Source: Euonymus europaeus | Taxonomy: Eukaryota > Streptophyta > Magnoliopsida > Celastrales > Celastraceae | Length of the DNA stretch: 64,000 bases | Direction: 5' to 3' | NCBI GenBank assembly: GCA_963580455.1 | Contig: OY756958.1 | Span: 12,908,501-12,972,500 of the forward strand | Shown: piece by piece, positions 35,049 to 48,787 of the stretch | Layout: every line of letters starts with the position of its first letter | Position numbering within the stretch: the stretch's first letter is position 1 | Translations under genes and position numbers: made by a program | The notes under the pieces: model-generated | What the model was told of the DNA's origin: nothing | The model's input: the letters and a program-made list of their open reading frames with translations, nothing else | Databases searched by the model: none

Positions 35049-38000
35049 TTTAAGAACAATAAAAAGTGTACACCGAGCAACTTTTATGGTCCGAAGTTGC
35101 TCAACTCTCTCTATGGAGTAGCTTTAAAGGGTTTTGTCCATTTGTCATAGAAAGTTGGAGTTTTCGAATCGAACTAATTTAGGAAGCTTATACTCGTAAA
35201 ATTTTACATAGAATAACAATAAAAAGTGTACACCGAGCAACTTTTATGGTCCGAAGTTGCTCAACTCTCTCTATGGAGGAGCTTTAAACGGTTTTGTCCA
35301 TTTGTCTTAGAAAGTTGGGGTTTTGGAATCGAAATAATTTAGGAAGCTTATACTCGTAAAATTTGACATAGAAGAACAATAAAAAGTGTACACCGAGCAA
35401 TTTTGATAGTCCGAAGTTGCACAACTCTCTCTATGGAGGAGCTTTTAATGTTTTTGTCAATTTGTCATAGAAAGTTGGGGTTTTGGAATCAAAATAATTT
35501 AGGAAGCTTATACTCGTAAAATTTGACATAGAATAACAATAAAAAGAGTACACCGAGCAACTTTTATGGTCCGAAGTTGCTCAACTCTCTCTATGGAGGA
35601 GCTTTAACGGTTTTGTCCATTTGTCATAGAAAGTTGGGGTTTTCGAATCGAAATAATTTAGGAAGCTTATACTCGTAAAATTTGACATAGAAGAACAATA
35701 AAAAGTGTACACCGAGCAATTTTGATAGTCCGAAGTTGCACAACTCTCTCTATGGAGGAGCTTTTAATGTTTTTGTCAATTTGTCATAGAAAGTTGGGGT
35801 TTAGGAATCCAAATAATCCAGGAAGCATATACTCGTAAACTTTGACATAGAAGAACAATAAAAAGTGTACACTGAGCAATTTTGATAGTCCGAAGTTGCA
35901 CAACTCTCTCTATGGAGGAACTTTTAATGTTTTTGTCAATTTGTCATAGAATGTTGGGGTTTTGGAATCAAAATAATCCAGGAAGCATATACTCGTAAAA
36001 TTTGACATAGAAGAACAATAAAAAGTGTACACCGAGCAATTTTGATAGTCCGAAGTTGCACAACTCTCTCTATGGAGGAGCTTTTAATGTTTTTGTCAAT
36101 TTGTCATAGAAAGTTGGGGTTTTGGAATCAAAATAATTTAGGAAGCTTATACTCGTAAAATTTGACATAGAATAACAATAAAAAGAGTACACCGAGCAAC
36201 TTTTATGGTCCGAAGTTGCTCAACTCTCTCTATGGAGGAGCTTTAACGGTTTTGTCCATTTTTCAAAGAAAGTTGGGGTTTTCGAATCGAAATAATTTAG
36301 GAAGCTTATACTCGTAAAATTTGACATAGAAGAACAATAAAAAGTGTACACCGAGCAATTTTGATAGTCCGAAGTTACACAACTCTCTCTATGGAGGAGC
36401 TTTTAATGTTTTTGTCAATTTGTCATAGAAAGTTGGGGTTTTGGAATCCAAATAATCCAGGAAGCATATACTCGTAAACTTTGACATAGAAGAACAATAA
36501 AAAGTGTACACTGAGCAATTTTGATGATGAGAAGTTGCTCAACTCTCTCTATGGAAGAGCTTTTTACGTTTTTATCCATTTGTCTTATAAAGTTGGTGTT
36601 TTCGCATTGAAATAATCTACGAAGCTTATACTCGTAAAATTTGACATTTAAGAACAATAAAAAGTGTGTACCGAGCAACTTTGATAGTCCGAAGTTGCTC
36701 AACTGATTCTATGGAATAGCTTTAAACGGTTTTGTCCATTTGTCATAGAAAGTTGGGATTTTCGAGTCGAAATAATTTAGGAAGCTTATACTCGTAAAAT
36801 TTGACATAGAAGAACAATAAAAAGTGTACACCGAGCAATTTTGATAGTCCGAAGTTGCACAACTCTCTCTATGGAGGAACTTTTAATGTTTTTGTCAATT
36901 TGTCATAGAATGTTGGGGTTTTGGAATCAAAATAATCCAGGAAGTATATACTCGTAAAATTTGACATAGAAGAGCAATAAAAAGTGTACACCGAGCAATT
37001 TTGATGATGTGAAGTTGCTCAACTCTCTCTATGGAAGAGCTTTTAACGTTTTTATCCATTTGTCTTATAAAGTTGGTGTTTTCGCATTGAAATAATCTAG
37101 GAAGCTTATAATCGTAAAATTTGACATTTACGAACAATAAAAAGTGTGTACCGAGCAACTTTGATAGTCCGAAGTTGCTCAACTGATTCTATGGTGGAGC
37201 TTTAAATGGTTTTGTCCATTTGTCATAGAAAGTTGGGGTTTTGGCATCGAAATAATCCAGGAAGCATATACTCGTAAAATTTGACATTTAAGAACAATAA
37301 AAAGTGTATACCGAGCAACTTTGATAGTCCGAAGTTGCTCAACTGATTCTATGGAGGAGCTTTAAACGGTTTTGTCCATTTGTCATAGAAACTTGGGGTT
37401 TTGGCATCGAAATAATCCAAGAAGCATATACTCGTAAAATTTGACATAGAAGAACAACAAAATGTGTACACCGAGCAACTTTGATAGTCCGAAATTGCTC
37501 AACCCTCTCTATGGAAGAGCTTTTAACGTTTTTATCCATTTGTCTTATAAAGTTGGTGTTTTCGCATTCAAAGAATCTAGGAAGCTTATACTCGTAAAAT
37601 TTGACATTTAAGAACAATAAAAAGTGTGTACCGAGCAACTTTGATAGTCCGAGGTTGCTCAACTGATTCTATGGAGGAGCTTTAAACGGTTTTGTCCATT
37701 TGTCATAGAAAGTTGGGGTTTTTGTATCGAAATAATCTAGGAAGCTTATACTCGTAAAATTTGACATAAAAGAACAACAAAAAGTGTACACCGAGCAACT
37801 TTGATAGTCCGAAGTTACTCAACTGACGCTATGGAGGAGCTTTAAACGGTTTTGTTCATTTTTCATAGAATGTTGGGGTTTTGGCATCGAAATAATCTAG
37901 GAAGCTTATACTCGTAAAATTTGACATAGAATAACAATAAAAAGTGTACACCGAGCAACGTTTATGGTCCGAAGTTGCTCAACTCTCTCTATGGAGTAGC

Positions 38001-41000
38001 TTTAAAGGGTTTTGTCCATTTGTCATAGAAAGTTGGAGTTTTCGAATCGAAATATTTTAGGAAGCTTATACTCGTAAAATTTGACATAGAATGACAATAA
38101 AAAGTGTACACCGAGCAACTTTTATGGTCCGAAGTTGCGCAACTCTCTCTATGGAGGAGCTTTAAACGGTTTTGTCCATTTGTCATAGAAAGTTGGGGTT
38201 TTCGAATCGAAATAATTTAGGAAGCTTATACTCGTAAAATTTGACATAGAAGAACAATAAAAAGTGTACACCAAGCAATTTTGATAGTCCGAAGTTGCAC
38301 AACTCTCTCTATGGAGGAGCTTTTAATGTTTTTGTCAATTTGTCATAGAAACTTGGGGTTTTGGAATCAAAATAATCCAGGAAGCATATACTCGTAAAAT
38401 TTGACATAGAAGAACAATAAAAAGTGTACACCGAGCAATTTTGATGATGAGTAGTTGCTCAACTCTCTCTATGGAAGAGCTTTTTACGTTTTTATCCATT
38501 TGTCTTATAAAGTTGGTGTTTTCGCATTGAAATAATCTAGGAAGCTTATACTCGTAAAATTTGACATATAAGAACAAGAAAAAGTGGAGACCGAGCAACT
38601 TTGATAGTCCGAAGTTGCTCAACTCTCTCTATGGAAGAGCTTTTAACGTTTTTATCCATTTGTCTTATAAAGTTGGTGTTTTCGCATTCAAAGAATCTAA
38701 TAAGCTTATACTCGTAAAATTTGACATTTAAGAACAATAAAAAGTGTGTACCGAGCAACTTTGATAGTCCGAGGTTGCTCAACTGATTCTATGGAGGAGC
38801 TTGAAATGGTTTTGTCCATTTGTCATAGAAAGTTGGGGTTTTGGCATCGAAATAATCTAGGAAGCTTATACTCGTAAAATTTGACATAGAAGAACAACAA
38901 AAAGTGTACAACGAGCAACTTTGATAGTCTGAAGTTGCTCAACTGACTCTATGGAGGAGCTTTAAACGGTTTTGTTCATTTTTCATAGAAAGTTGGAGTT
39001 TTGGCATCGAAATAATCTAGGAAGATTATACTCGTAAAATTTGACATAGAATAACAATAAAAAGTGTACACCTAGCAACTTTTATGGTCCGAAGTTGCTC
39101 AACTCTCTCTATGGAGTAGCTTTAAAGGGTTTTGTCCGTTTGTCATAGAAAGTTGGAGTTTTCGAATCGAAATAATTTAGGAAGCTTATACTCGTAAAAT
39201 TTGACATAGAATAACAATAAAAAGTGTACAGCGAGCAACTTTTATGGTCCGAAGTTGCTCAACTCTCTCTATGGAGGAGCTTTAAACGATTTTGTCCATT
39301 TGTCATAGAAAGTTGGGGTTTTCGAATCGAAATAATTTAGGAAGCTTATACTCATAAAATTTGACATAGAAGAACAATAAAAAGTGTACACCGAGCAATT
39401 TTGATAGTCCAAAGTTGCACAACTCTCTCTATGGAGGAGCTTTTAATGTTTTTGTCAATTTGTCATAGAAAGTTGGGGTTTTGGAATCAAAATAATCCAG
39501 GAAGCATATACTCGTAAAATTTGACATAGAAGAACAATAAAAAGTGTACACCGAGCAATTTTGATGATGAGAAGTTGCTCAACTCTCTCTATGGAAGAGC
39601 TTTTTACGTTTTTATCCATTTGTCTTATAAATTTGGGGTTTTCGCATTGAAATAATCTACGATGCTTATACTCGTAAAATTTGACATTTAAGAACAATAA
39701 AAAGTGTGTACCGAGCAACTTTGATAGTCCGAAGTTGCTCAACTGATTCTATGGAGGAGCTTTAAACGATTTTGTCCATTTGTCATAGAAAGTTGGGGTT
39801 TTCGAGTCGAAATAATTTAGGAAGCTTATACTCGTAAAATTTGACATAGAAGAACAATAAAAAGTGTACACCGAGCAATTTTGATAGTTCGAAGTTGCAC
39901 AACTCTCTCTATGGAGGAACTTTTAATGTTTTTGTCAATTTGTCATAGAAAGTTGGGGTTTTGGAATCAAAATAATCCAGGAAGCATATACTCGTAAAAT
40001 TTGACATAGAAGAACAATAAAAAGTGTACACCGAGCAATTTTGATAGTCCGAAGTTGCACAACTCTCTCTATGGAGGAGCTTTTAATGTTTTTGTCAATT
40101 TGTCATAGAAAGTTGGGGTTTTGGAATCAAAAAAATCCAGGAAGCATATACTCGTAAAATTTTATATAGAAGAACAATAAAAAGTGTACACCGAGCAATT
40201 TTGATGATGAGAAGTTGCTCAACTCTCTCTATGGAAGAGCTTTTAACGTTTTTATCCATTTGTCTTATAAAGTTGGTGTTTTCGCATTGAAATAATCTAG
40301 GAAGCTTATACTCGTAAAATTTAACATTTAAGAACAATAAAAAGTGTGTACCGAGCAACTTTGATAGTCCGAAGTTGCTCAACTGATTCTATGGTGGAGC
40401 TTTAAACGGTTTTGTCCATTTGTCCTAGAAAGTTGGGGTTTTGGCATCAAAATAATCCAGGAAGCATATACTCGTAAAATTTGACATTTAAGAACAATAA
40501 AAAGTGTATACCGAGCAACTTTGATAGTCCGAAGTTGCTCAACTGATTCTATGGAGGAGCTTTAAACGGTTTTGTCCATTTGTCATAGAAACTTGGGGTT
40601 TTGGCATCGAAATAATCCAGGAAGCATATACTCGTAAAATTTGACTTAGAAGAACAACAAAAAGTGTACATCGAGCAACTTTGATAGTCCGAAGTTGCTC
40701 AACTCTCTCTATGGAAGAGCTTTTAATGTTTTTATCCATTTGTCTTATAAAGCTGGTGTTTTCGCATTCAAAGAATCTAGGAAGCTTATACTCGTAAAAT
40801 TTGACATTTAAGAACAATAAAAAGTGTGTACCGAGCAACTTTGATAGTCCGAGGTTGCTCAACTGATTCTATGGAAGATCTTTAAACGGTTTTGTCCATT
40901 TGTCATAGAAAGTTGAGGTTTTGGTATCGAAATAATCTAGGAAGCTTATACTCGTAAAATTTGACATAGAAGAACAACAAAAAGTGTACACCGAGCAACT

Positions 41001-41446
41001 TTGATAGTCCGAAGTTGCTCAACTCTCTCTATGGAGGAGCTTTTAACGTTTTTATGCATTTGTCTTATAAAGTTGGGGTTTTCGCATTGAAATAATCTAG
41101 GAAGCTTATACTCGTAAAATTTGACATTTAAGAACAATAAAAAGTGTGTACCGAGCAACTTTGATAGTCCGAAGTTGATCAACTGATTCTATGGAGGAGC
41201 TTTAAACGGTTTTGTCCATTTGTCATAGAAAGTTGGGGTTTTGGCATCGAAATAATCTAGGAAGCTTATACTCGTAAAATTTAACATAGAATAACAATAA
41301 AAAGTGTACACCGAGCAACTTTTATGGTCCGGAGTTGCTCAACTGACTCTATGGAGTAGCTTTAAACAGTTTTGTCCATTTTTCATAAAAAGTTGGGATT
41401 TTGGCATCGAAATAATCTAGGAAGCTTATACACGTAAAATTTGACA
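35049..41446 (+). repeat. 40-monomer segmental duplication, copy 2 (6,398 bp)
   Basis: Second copy of the 6,398-bp block, with deletions at about 35608 and 36243 matching those of copy 1. Differences seen include 'cgaatc' (28927) against 'ggaatc' (35325), 'gatgtaaag' (about 30609) against 'gatgtgaag' (37007), 'gaaatagtct' (33251) against 'aaataatct' and 'gttgttg' (33873) against 'gttggtg' (40271). The junction monomer at 35031 has an A-type start ('acatttaagaac') joined to C sequence, while the outer ends at 28633 and 41429 both have 'acatagaataac'. Confidence 0.9.
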
Positions 41447-44400
41447 TAGAATAACAATAAAAAGTGTACACCGAGCAACTTTTATGGTGCGAAGTTGCTC
41501 AACTCTCTCTATGGACGAGCTTTTAACGTTTTTATGCATTTGTCTTATAAAGTTGGTGTTTTCGCATTGAAATAATCTAGGAAGCTTATACTCGTAAAAT
41601 TTGACATTTAAGAACAATAAAAAGTGTGTACCGAGCAACTTTGATAGTCCGAAGTTGCTCAACTGATTCTATGGAGGAGCTTTAAACGGTTTTATCCATT
41701 TGTCATAGAAAGTTGGGGTTTTGGCATCGAAATAATCTAGGAAGCTTATACTCGTAAAATTTGACATAGAATAACAATAAAAAGTGTACACCGAGCAACT
41801 TTTAAGGTCCGAAGTTGCTCAACTCTCTCTATGGAGGAGCTTTAAACGGTTTTCTCCATTTGTCATAGAAAGCTGGGGTTTTCGAATCGAAATAATTTAG
41901 GAAGCTTATACTCGTAAAATTTGACATAGAAGACCAATAAAAAGTGTACACCGAGCAATTTTGATAGTCCGAAGTTGCACAACTCTCTCTATGGAGGAGC
42001 TTTTAATGTTTTTGTCAATTTGTCATAGAAAGTTGGGGTTTTGGAATCAAAATAATCCAGGAAGCATATACTCGTAAAATTTGATATAGAAGAACAATAA
42101 AAAGTGTACACCGAGCAATTTTGATGATAAGAAGTTGCTCAACTCTCTCTATGGAAGAGCTTTTAACGTTTTTATCCATTTGTCTTATAAAGTTGGTGTT
42201 TTCGCATTGAAATAATCTAGGAAGCTTATACTCGTAAAATTTGACATTTAAGAACAATAAAAAGTGTGTACCAAGCAACTTTGATAGTCCGAAGTTGCTC
42301 AACTGATTCTATGGAGGAGCTTTAAACGGTTTTGTCCATTTGTCATAGAAAGTTGGGGTTTTGGCATCGAAATAATCTAGGAAGCTTATACTCGTAAAAT
42401 TTGACATAGAAGAACAACAAAAAGTGCACGCCGAGCAACTTTGATAGTCCGAAGTTGCTCAACTGACTCTATGGAGTAGCTTTAAACAGTTTTGTCCATT
42501 TTTCATAGAAAGTTGGTGTTTTGGCATTGAAATAATCTAGGAAGCTTATACTCGTAAAATTTGACATAGAATAACAATAAAAAGTGTACACCGAGCAACT
42601 TTTATGGTCCGAAGTTGCTCAACTCTCTCTATGGAAGAGCTTTTAACGTTTTTATGCATTTGTCTTATAAAGTTGGTGTTTTCGCATTGAAATAATCTAG
42701 GAAGCTTATACTCCTAAAATTTGACATTTAAGAACAATAAAAAGTGTGTAGCGAGCAACTTTGATAGTCCGAAGTTGCTCAACTGATTCTATGGAGGAGC
42801 TTTAAACGGTTTTGTCCATTTGTCATAGAAAGTTGGGGTTTTGGCATCGAAATAATCTAGGAAGCTTATACTCGTAAAATTTGACATAGAAGAACAACAA
42901 AAAGTGAACACCGAGCAACTTTGATAGTCCGAAGTTGCTCAACTGACTCTATGGAGGAGCTTTAAACGGTTTTGTCCATTTTTCATAGAAAGTTCGGGTT
43001 TTGGCATCGAAATAATCTAGGAAGCTTATACTCGTAAAATTTGACATAGAATAACAATAAAAAGTGTACACCGAGCAACTTTTAAGGTCCAAAGTTGCTC
43101 AACTCTCTCTATGGAGTAGATTTAAAGGGTTTTGTCCATTTATCAGAGAAAGTTGGGGTTTTGGAATCGAAATAATTTAGGAAGCTTATACTCGTAAAAT
43201 TTGACATAGAAGAACAATAAAAAGTGTACAACGAGCAATTTTTATAGTTCGAAGTTGCACAACTCTCTCTATGGAGGAGCTTTTAATGTTTTTGTCAATT
43301 TGTCATAGAAAGTTGGGGTTTTGGAATCAAAATAATCCAGGAAGCATATACTCGTAAAATTTGATATAGAAGAACAATAAAAAGTGTACACCGAGCAATT
43401 TTGATGATAAGAAGTTGCTCAACTCTCTCTATGGAGGAGCTTTTAACGTTTTTATGCATTTGTCTTATAAAGTTGGTGTTCTCGCATTGAAATAATCTAG
43501 GAAGCTTATACTCGTAAAATTTGACATTTAAGAACAATACAAAGTGTGTACCAAGCAACTTAGATAGTCCGAAGTTGCTCAACTGATTCTATGGAGGAGC
43601 TTTAAACGGTTTTGCCCATTTGTCATAGAAAGTTGGGGTTTTGGCATCGAAATAATCTAGGAAGCTTATACTCGTAAAATTTGACATAGAAGAACAACAA
43701 AAAGTGAACACCGATCAACTTTGATAGTCCGAAGTTGCTCAACTGACTCTATGGAGGAGCTTTAAACGGTTTTGTCCATTTTTCATAGAAAGTTCGGGTT
43801 TTGGCATCGAAATAATCTAGGAAGCTTATACTCGTAAAATTTGACATAGAAGAACAATAAAAAGTGTACAACGAGCAATTTTTATAGTTCGAAGTTGCAC
43901 AACTCTCTCTATGGAGGAGCTTTTAATGTTTTTATCAATTTGTCATAGAAAGTTGGGGTTTTGGAATCAAAATAATCCAGGAAGCATATACTCGTAAAAT
44001 TTGATATAGAAGAACAATAAAAAGTGTACACCGAGCAATTTTGATGATAAGAAGTTGCTCAACTCTCTCTATGGAGGAGCTTTTAACGTTTTTATGCATT
44101 TGTCTTATAAAGTTGGTGTTTTCGCATTGAAATAATCTAGGAAGCTTATACTCGTAAAATTTGACATTTAAGAACAATAAAAAGTGTGTACCAAGCAACT
44201 TTGATAGTCCGAAGTTGCTCAACTGATTCTATGGAGGAGCTTTAAACGGTTTTGCCCATTTGTCATAGAAAGTTGGGGTTTTGGCATCGAAATAATCTAG
44301 GAAGCTTATACTCGTAAAATTTGACATAGAAGAACAACAAAAAGTGAACACCGATCAACTTTGATAGTCCGAAGTTGCTCAACTGACTCTATGGAGGAGC

Positions 44401-45269
44401 TTTAAACGGTTTTGTCCATTTTTCATAGAAAGTTCGGGTTTTTGGCATCGAAATAATCTAGGAAGCTTATACTCGTAAAATTTGACACAGAATAACAATA
44501 AAAAGTGTACACCGAGCAACTTTTATGGTCCGAAGTTGCTCAACTCTCTCTATGGAGGAGATTTAAACGGTTTTGTCCATTTGTCAGAGAAAGTTGGGGT
44601 TTTGGAATCGAAATAATTTAGGAAGCTTATACTCGTAAAATTTGACATAGAAGAACAATAAAAAGTGTACAACGAGCAATTTTTATAGTTCGAAGTTGCA
44701 CAACTCTCTCTATGGAGGAGATTTTAATGTTTTTGTCAATTTGTCATAGAAAGTTGGGGTTTTGGAATCAAAATAATCCAGGAAGCATATACTCATAAAA
44801 TTTGATATAGAAGAACAATAAAAAGTGTACACCGAGCAATTTTGATGATAAGAAGTTGCTCAACTCTCTCTATGGAGGAGCTTTTAACGTTTTTATGCAT
44901 TTGTCTTATAAAGTTGGTGTTTTCGCATTGAAATAATCTAGGAAGCTTATACTCGTAAAATTTGACATTTAAGAACAATAAAAAGTGTGTACCAAGCAAC
45001 TTTGATAGTCCGAAGTTGCTCAACTGATTCTATGGAGGAGCTTTAAACGGTTTTGCCCATTTGTCATAGAAAGTTGGGGTTTTGGCATCGAAATAATCTA
45101 GGAAGCTTATACTCGTAAAATTTGACATAGAAGAACAACAAAAAGTGAACACCGATCAACTTTGATAGTCCGAAGTTGCTCAACTGACTCTATGGAGGAG
45201 CTTTAAACGGTTTTGTCCATTTTTCATAGAAAGTTCGAGTTTTGGCATCGAAATAATCTAGGAAGCTTA
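41447..45269 (+). repeat. Transition zone of 4- and 5-monomer units (E-F-A-B)
   Basis: Here E-F-A-B runs recur at short range, starting at 43189, 43829 (+640 bp) and 44630 (+801 bp), the last interval including one extra C/D unit and an inserted base near 44443. Local private variants are 'gtacaacgagcaattttta' in E, 'gatgataagaag' in F, 'gtaccaagcaac' in A, 'gtgaacaccgatcaac' in B and 'ttgcccattt'. None of these is common in the left part of the window, so this zone was homogenised separately. H is absent from here to the end of the window. Confidence 0.75.
42549..42708 (+). repeat. Mosaic monomer class K (C/D 5' part, F 3' part)
   Basis: The 5' part has 'gaataacaat' and 'cttttatggtccgaag' as in C and D. 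After 'gttgctcaactctctc' it continues as F, with 'ggaagagcttttaacg', 'tttttatgcatttgtctt' and 'ttttcgcattg'. Related units begin at 41429 and 50548. As in H, the switch lies in the region shared by the parent classes just after the dyad. Confidence 0.75.
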
Positions 45270-47028
45270 TACTTGTAAAATTTGACATAGAATAACAATA
45301 AAAAGTGTACACCGAGCAACTTTTATGGTCCGAAGTTGCTCAACTTTCTCTATGGAGTAGCTTTAAAGGGTTTTGTCCATTTGTCTTAGAAAGTTGGAGT
45401 TTTGGAATCGAAATAATTTAGGAAGCTTATACTCGTAAAATTTGACATAGAATAACAATAAAAAGTGTACACCGAGCAACATTTATGGTCCGAAGTTGCT
45501 CAACTCTCTCTATGGAGGAGATTTAAACGGTTTTGTCCATTTGTCAGAGAAAGTTGGGGTTTTGGAATCGAAATAATTTAGGAAGCTTATACTCGTAAAA
45601 TTTGACATAGAAGAACAATAAAAAGTGTACACCGAGCAATTTTGATAGTCCGAAGTTGCACAACTCTCTCTATGGAGGTGCTTTTAATGTTTTTGTCAAT
45701 TTGTCATAGAAAGTTAGGGTTTTGGAATCAAAATAATCCAGGAATCGTATACTCGTAAAATTTGACATAAAAGAACAATAAAAAGTGTACACCGAGCAAT
45801 TTTGATGATGAGAAGTTGCTCAACTCTCTCTATGGAAGAGCTTTTTACGTTTTTATCCATTTGTCTTATAAAGTTGGTGTTTTCGCATTGAAATAATCTA
45901 GGAAGCTTATACTCGTAAAATTTGACATAGAAGAACAACAAAAAGTGTACACCGAGCAACTTTGATAGTCCGAAGTTGCTCAACGGACTCTATGGAGGAG
46001 CTTTAAACGGTTTTGTCCATTTTTCATAGAAAGTTGGGGTTTTGGCATCGAAATAATCTAGGAAGCTTATACTCGTAAAATTTGACATAGAATAACAATA
46101 AAAAGTGTACACCGAGCAACTTTGATAGTCCGAAGTTGCTCAACTGATCTATGGAGTAGCTTTAAACAGTTTTGTCCATTTTTCATAGAAAGTTGGGGTT
46201 TTGGCATCGAAATAATCTAGGAAGCTTATACTCGTAAAATTTGACATAGAATAACAATAAAAAGTGTACACCGAGCAACTTTTATGGTCCGAAGTTGCTC
46301 AACTCTCTCTATGGAGGAGCTTTAAACGGTTTTGTCCATTTGTCATAGAAAGTTGGGGTTTTCGAATCGAAATAATTTAGTAAGTTTATACTCGTAAAAT
46401 TTGACATAGAAGAACAATAAAAAGTGTACAACGAGCAATTTTGATAGTTCGAAGTTGCACAACTCTCTCTATGGAGGAGCTTTTAATGTTTTTGTCAATT
46501 TTTCATAGAAAGTTGGGGTTTTGGAATCAAAATAATCCAGGAAGCATATACTCGTAAAATTTGATATAGAAGAACAATAAAAAGTGTACACCGAGCAATT
46601 TTGATGATAAGAAGTTGCTCAACTCTCTTTATGGAAGAGCTTTTAACGTTTTTATCCATTTGTCTTCTAAAGTTGGTGTTTTCGCATTGAAATAATCTAG
46701 GAAGCTTATATTCGTAAAATTTGACATTTAAGAACAATAAAAAGTGTGTACCGAGCAACTTTGATAGTCCGAAGTTGCTCAACTGATTCTATGGAGGAGC
46801 TTTAAACGGTTTTGTCCATTTGTCATAGAAAGTTGGGGTTTTGGCATCGAAATAATCTAGGAAGCTTATACTCGTAAAATTTGACATAGAAGAACAACAA
46901 AAAGTGTACACCGAGCAACTTTGATAGTCCGAAGTTGATCAACTGACTCTATGGAGTAGCTTTAAACAGTTTTGTCCATTTTTCATAGAAAGTTGGTGTT
47001 TTGGCATCGAAATAATCTAGGAAGCTTA
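45270..47028 (+). repeat. 11-monomer HOR, copy 1 (about 1,759 bp)
   Basis: Order C-D-E-F-B-C/B-D-E-F-A-B. Markers are 'aactttctctatgg' and 'gtccatttgtcttag' in C, 'ggagatttaaacgg' and 'gtcagag' in D, 'gttagggttttgg' in E, 'ttgacataaaag' in F and 'caacggactc' in B. A base is lost in the C/B unit ('ctgatctatgg' near 46147). The same order follows twice more. Confidence 0.85.
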
Positions 47029-48787
47029 TACTCGTAAAATTTGACATAGAATAACAATAAAAAGTGTACACCGAGCAACTTTTATGGTCCGAAGTTGCTC
47101 AACTTTCTCTATGGAGTAGCTTTAAAGGGTTTTGTCCATCTGTCTTAGAAAGTTGGAGTTTGGAATCGAAATAATTTAGGAAGCTTATACTCGTAAAATT
47201 TGACATAGAATAACAATAAAAAGTGTACACCGAGCAACTTTTATGGTCCGAAGTTGCTCAACTCTCTCTATGGAGGAGATTTAAACGGTTTTGTCCATTT
47301 GTCAGAGAAAGTTGGGGTTTTGGAATCGAAATAATTTAGGAAGCTTATACTCGTAAAATTTGACATAGAAGAACAATAAAAAGTGTACACCGAGCAATTT
47401 TGATAGCCCGAAGTTGCACAACTCTCTCTATGGTGGTGCTTTTAATGTTTTTGTCAATTTGTCATAGAAAGTTAGGGTTTTGGAATCAAAATAATCCAGG
47501 AATCATACATTCGTAAAATTTGACATAAAAGAACAATAAAAAGTGTACACCGAGCAATTTTGATGATGAGAAGTTGCTCAACTCTCTCTATGGAAGAGCT
47601 TTTTACGTTTTTATCCATTTGTCTTATAAAGTTGATGTTTTCGCATTGAAATAATCTAGCAAGCTTATACTCGTAAAATTTGACATAGAAGAACAACAAA
47701 AAGTGTACACCGAGCAACTTTGATAGTCCGAAGTTGCTCAACGGACTCTATTGAGGAGCTTTAAACGGTTTTGTCCATTTTTCATAGAAAGTTGGGGTTT
47801 TGGCATCGAAATAATCTAGGAAGCTTATACTCGTAAAATTTGACATAGAATAACAATAAAAAGTGTGCACCGAGCAACTTTGATAGTCCGAAGTTGCTCA
47901 ACTGACTATATGGAGTAGCTTTAAACAGTTTTGTCCATTTTTCATAGAAAGTTGGGGTTTTGGCATCGAAATAATCTAGGAAGCTTATACTCGTAAAATT
48001 CGACATAGAATAACAATAAAAAGTGTACACCGAGCAACTTTTATGGTCCGAAGTTGCTCAACTCTCTCTATGGAGGAGCTTTAAACGGTTTTGTCCATTT
48101 GTCATAGAAAGTTGGGGTTTTCGAATCGAAATAATTTAGGAAGCTTATACTCGTAAAATTTGACATAGAAGAACAATAAAAAGTGTACAACGAGCAATTT
48201 TGATAGTTCGAAGTTGCACAACTCTCTCTATGGAGGAGCTTTTAATGTTTTTGTCAATTTGTCATAGAAAGTTGGGGTTTTGGAATCAAAATAATCCAGG
48301 AAGCATATACTCGTAAAATTTGATATAGAAGAACAATAAAAAGTGTACACCGAGCAATTTTGATGATAAGAAGTTGCTCAACTCTCTTTATGGAAGAGCT
48401 TTTAACGTTTTTATCCATTTGTCTTATAAAGTTGGTGTTTTCGCATTGAAATAATTTAGGAAGCTTATATTCGTAAAATTTGACATTTAAGAACAATAAA
48501 AAGTGTGTACCGAGCAACTTTGATAGTCCGAAGTTGCTCAACTGATTCTATGGAGGTGCTTTAAACGGTTTTGTCCATTTGTCATAGAAAGTTGGGGTTT
48601 TGGCATCGAAATAATCTAGGAAGCTTATACTCGTAAAATTTGACATAGAAGAACAACAAAAAGTGTACACCGAGCAACTTTGATAGTCCGAAGTTGCTCA
48701 ACTGACTCTATGGAGTAGCTTTAAACAGTTTTGTCCATTTTTCATAGAAAGTTGGTGTTTTGGCATCGAAATAATCTAGGAAGTTTA
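47029..48787 (+). repeat. 11-monomer HOR, copy 2 (about 1,759 bp)
   Basis: Second copy of the 11-mer with the same markers at the same places. Private changes include a one-base loss giving 'ggagtttggaatc' near 47157, 'gatagcccgaag' near 47402, 'gttgatgttttcg' near 47632 and 'ctattgaggag' near 47748. Confidence 0.85.

Noticed and set aside
35031..35190. Possible assembly collapse or join at the 6.4-kb duplication junction
   Set aside because: The two copies differ at several sites spread along their length, and the junction monomer has its own variant, which argues for two real copies. It cannot be excluded without reads.
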